Below are positions 27,851 through 30,553 of a DNA stretch of 30,553 nucleotides, in pieces. The translations under genes were made by a program, and so were the position numbers. Numbering within the stretch: position 1 is the stretch's first letter; each line of letters begins with the position of its first letter. Source of the stretch: a virus; the IMG/VR virus record IMGVR_UViG_3300040802_000002, positions 1-30,553 of that record. One strand, given 5' to 3'. The notes under the pieces are model-generated. The model was not told the origin of the DNA, ran no database searches, and worked only from the letters and a program-made list of their open reading frames with translations.

Positions 27851-30553
27851 GGTTAGAATAGAGGGGCGTAAATTAGACGTATTTGAGGGGTTCGATTTCT
27901 CCTTCAACTACGGCATTGCCGACATACGCAACCCTGAGAAGAGAAGCACGGAGTACTCCAAGACCATCAAATGCCCAGCTACGAAGAACAACGACGAACT
28001 CTTCGGGCATATATACGACGTTAACATCTCAAACAATCACGATGCTAACACTACTAACATTAGCGTTAATTTCAACCCTAATAAGAAAGCTGAAGCGCGA
28101 GTAATAGCCGATGGGGTGGAGGTCATGGCTGGAGTTGTCCAACTCCGCAAGATAGTTCAGAAGGGACACGCCTACACATATGAGGTGGTGTTTATCGGAA
28201 AGCTGCTAAACATCTTTTCGGTACTTGGCGACAAGGAACTTAATGGGGTCGATGAGAATGGAAACCCTTACATAGATTTCAGCGACCTTAACCACGCATA
28301 CAACTACGCCAATATTACCAGCAGTTGGAACTTCACGGATGACTACGTTTACCCGATGTTGGACAATGGCACGAGTTTCGAATACAATGGGTCAGGTGAG
28401 CGCATTTACGGAGTAACTCAGTTCAAGCCATTCTTGAAACTAAAAAGCGTTATCAATCGAATCTTCGACTTTGCTGGGTTCAGTTATACCAGTTCATTTT
28501 TTAACTCAGCATTATTTGAACGGTTGATTATTGGCGAAGTAAAAGAGAACCTTCTGTCGGATGCTCAAGCCGACCTCCGCAACGCAGAGGTAACGGTCAC
28601 AAGTCCAGACGTTCTTGATTTGACGTACCTTACTTTCAGCGCACTTAATGGCTATACCCACCGTTTCGATTTTTCGACAGTTGTTTATGATGCTGGCAAT
28701 AACATAGACATAAACCAAGACATATACTTCACTTCATTCGAGTCGGTGTCTACGGTTACCAGCGTTGTAGACTACGAAGTAACGCGAACAAAAAGGACAT
28801 TCTTTAGCTGGTCTGCTGCGGGTGGAGTCCCGATTACATACCGTTATGAGATTTTACCGAATGGTAATTGTGATGTATATAATCATTTGACTGGCGCGCA
28901 ACTTCAAAGCAATGTCTCAACAAACCAAACGCTTACAACATTAACTGGAGACCTTGATGCGGGAGTTGATTCGGACGCGGAACTTCAATACATAATTGAC
29001 AACTGTATTGCGAGCCAATCATATAGGGACTCTGTTGGGCTTGCGTTTACTGGTTTCGATTGTCTTTATGGTTCGATGGCTGCCCCATTATTTAAACACA
29101 ACATCAAGCGGTTCGACAGTATTCAAGGGTATGTTAACGAGAACTCTACGGACTTCGTTCTATTTCCAAACATGGCTCTCGGTGCAACTGTAAGCCAAAC
29201 ATCTTACGCGAGTGCCGAAAGCGTTAACATAAATCAAGGGAACTACCTATATACAGAACTCTTTATTCCAAACGTATTCGTTACAACTGGTTTCTTTGGT
29301 GGTGATGGGGTGTTTACCGATGTGATTTTTGACGAGTACGAAATGGAGGCTAACGGCTTCTTCAGAGTCACGGCTGAAAACAACACTCTACTGGAGCATC
29401 AAGATGTTGACTTCAATGCCATCGTCCCAATTGTTGAGATGAGCGAATTGTTCACTTCGGTGCTTCAGATGTTCAACCTTTATGTTGAGGTCGACCCGAA
29501 CAACGAGCGAAACCTACTGATTGAAACAAGGGACACATTCTACTCTCAGGGTGGAACAAAGGACTGGACGTATAAGCTGGCAAGGGACAAAGACATAACG
29601 CTTGAACCGCTCGGAGTTCTAACCGACCGCGAATACATTTACACCTACTCGGAAGATGGGGACTATTATAACGAACGCTACCAATCCAACAGAGGACACG
29701 TTTACGGAAGGGCAAGAATCGAAATAGATAACGACTTCGTACAGAGTTCAAAGGAAACCGAAATAATATTTTCGCCTACTCCGCTCATAAACGACAATCC
29801 ATCGAGCCGAATAATAGGAGCAATTTACGACTCAGACATTGAGGACGGTTTTAAGCAGACGGACTCAAATGTCCGAATCTTGCAATGGGGAGGAATGCTT
29901 CCAAGTAATCCGCAATGGGTTTTTGCTTACTCCAACGCTAACCAGCAGAATATACCTTTGTTGGCAGCTTTCAACACCTACCCTTATGCGGGACATTGGG
30001 ACAACCCGATAACGCCAACGATAGATATCAACTTCGGGCTAACCTATGAATTATATTACCAAGCTAATGCATTCACGGGAACGCTCCAAGTAACTAACGC
30101 GAACCTTTACAACATTTATCACCGCAACTATATCAACGAGGTAACGGACAAAAACAGCAAGGTAATGACTGCAATGTTTTACCTTGAACCAACGGACATC
30201 AACACCTTAGATTTCCGCGACCAAATCATAATAGATAACAGTTACTGGAGGCTCAACAAAGTAATGAACTACAACCCTTTCAAGGAGGGGTTAACGAAGG
30301 TTGAACTCATCAAGATAAAGGAGGCGGTTACCTTCAAAAAGTCGGACAGGAGCCTTAACGCTGGTGGTTATTTAGGAAAGGAAAAGATGCCATCTCCTTC
30401 CACCGAAATCAAGACCAACGGAAACAAATACCCGCCATTTCAGGGCAAGGTGAGCGGAGCGGAGAATAACGTAGGGCAGAGCGTTACAGCTTTTAAAGTG
30501 GTCGGAAGTCGTAACACTATCGGGGAAGGCTCGAAGAACATTACCATATTCGG
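27843..30553 (+). CDS. Large tail-tip protein, N-terminal and central part (continues past window end)
   Basis: The frame is open from after a stop at 27813-27815; I chose GTG at 27843, which overlaps the upstream stop by eight bases. The window encodes 903 codons; joined with 1-654 it would total about 988 aa. N-terminal segment VVEVRIEGRKLDVFEGFDFS and NPEKRSTEYSKTIKCPATKN, followed by a long beta-rich region; the last 133 codons duplicate those at 1-398. This is the likely Tal/tail-tip protein that contacts the host. Sites with SDAELQYIIDNC and FTGFDCLYG contain Cys but no clear enzyme motif. Confidence 0.75.
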   Translation, partial: MVEVRIEGRKLDVFEGFDFSFNYGIADIRNPEKRSTEYSKTIKCPATKNNDELFGHIYDVNISNNHDANTTNISVNFNPNKKAEARVIADGVEVMAGVVQLRKIVQKGHAYTYEVVFIGKLLNIFSVLGDKELNGVDENGNPYIDFSDLNHAYNYANITSSWNFTDDYVYPMLDNGTSFEYNGSGERIYGVTQFKPFLKLKSVINRIFDFAGFSYTSSFFNSALFERLIIGEVKENLLSDAQADLRNAEVTVTSPDVLDLTYLTFSALNGYTHRFDFSTVVYDAGNNIDINQDIYFTSFESVSTVTSVVDYEVTRTKRTFFSWSAAGGVPITYRYEILPNGNCDVYNHLTGAQLQSNVSTNQTLTTLTGDLDAGVDSDAELQYIIDNCIASQSYRDSVGLAFTGFDCLYGSMAAPLFKHNIKRFDSIQGYVNENSTDFVLFPNMALGATVSQTSYASAESVNINQGNYLYTELFIPNVFVTTGFFGGDGVFTDVIFDEYEMEANGFFRVTAENNTLLEHQDVDFNAIVPIVEMSELFTSVLQMFNLYVEVDPNNERNLLIETRDTFYSQGGTKDWTYKLARDKDITLEPLGVLTDREYIYTYSEDGDYYNERYQSNRGHVYGRARIEIDNDFVQSSKETEIIFSPTPLINDNPSSRIIGAIYDSDIEDGFKQTDSNVRILQWGGMLPSNPQWVFAYSNANQQNIPLLAAFNTYPYAGHWDNPITPTIDINFGLTYELYYQANAFTGTLQVTNANLYNIYHRNYINEVTDKNSKVMTAMFYLEPTDINTLDFRDQIIIDNSYWRLNKVMNYNPFKEGLTKVELIKIKEAVTFKKSDRSLNAGGYLGKEKMPSPSTEIKTNGNKYPPFQGKVSGAENNVGQSVTAFKVVGSRNTIGEGSKNITIF
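30156..30553 (+). repeat. Right copy of divergent terminal repeat
   Basis: Aligns to 1-398 without gaps. Diverged over its first 291 bases (24 mismatches, 22 without effect on the protein) and identical over the last 107. Both copies are in the same reading frame of the tail-tip gene. Confidence 0.95.

Noticed and set aside
1-30553. CRISPR arrays, tRNA or rRNA genes, insertion sequences, integrase or attachment sites
   Set aside because: I looked for regularly spaced repeats, cloverleaf-like sequences, transposase motifs (DDE, HUH) and Tyr/Ser recombinase motifs and saw none; a tRNA search program would be decisive for tRNAs.

Overview
The window looks like an essentially complete genome of a tailed phage (siphovirus type, about 30.2 kb) infecting a member of the Bacteroidetes, probably a flavobacterium-like host. 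Evidence for phage: large and small terminase subunits, portal, prohead protease, capsid, tape measure, a tail assembly chaperone with a frameshift site, endolysin and a replication/recombination block, all on the + strand with stop/start overlaps. Evidence for the host: promoter-like boxes of the Bacteroidetes TAnnTTTG type, A-rich leaders instead of Shine-Dalgarno sequences, and protein families I know mainly from Bacteroidetes phages. No integrase, excisionase or CI-like repressor is visible, so a virulent lifestyle is inferred.

The first 398 bases and the last 398 bases are two alleles of the same stretch (24 mismatches, nearly all synonymous). Joining them gives a circle of about 30,155 bp and rebuilds one tail gene that is cut by the window ends (27843 to the end, then 1-654; about 988 codons).

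Layout: 1-1232, end of the tail-tip protein and a fibre-like protein; 1234-3156, tape measure; 3153-6843, prohead protease, scaffold-like protein, major capsid, probable tail tube and two small structural proteins; 6833-9908, portal with an unusual C-terminal extension and head-tail joining proteins; 9910-11488, small virion and fibre-like proteins; 11522-12846, lysis (holin-like, GH24 endolysin, spanin-like); 12843-14247, a metallophosphoesterase and small proteins; 14248-16509, a recombination operon (conserved YqaJ partner, YqaJ exonuclease, SSB-like protein, NinG); 16510-18084, small regulators (Cys-rich, HTH, winged-helix-like, DnaA domain IV); 18085-18298, a promoter, a structured RNA candidate and a terminator; 18299-20305, an HNH endonuclease, a replication initiator with internal iteron-like repeats, and a helicase loader; 20306-21713, a dyad-rich regulatory region, a sigma-like protein and small proteins; 21691-23245, a ParB-like protein and a TAGT-type glycosyltransferase that suggest DNA base modification; 23248-24849, terminase; 24944-30553, tail assembly chaperones G/GT, neck protein and distal tail proteins.

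The most notable points are a canonical T TTT TTA slippery site with an 88-codon -1 extension in the tail chaperone gene, an A/T-rich ParB/glycosyltransferase cassette whose composition changes in the middle of the ParB gene, repeated promoter and ACGGGG elements that suggest a phage-specific regulatory scheme, and a tail module lying between terminase and capsid genes.
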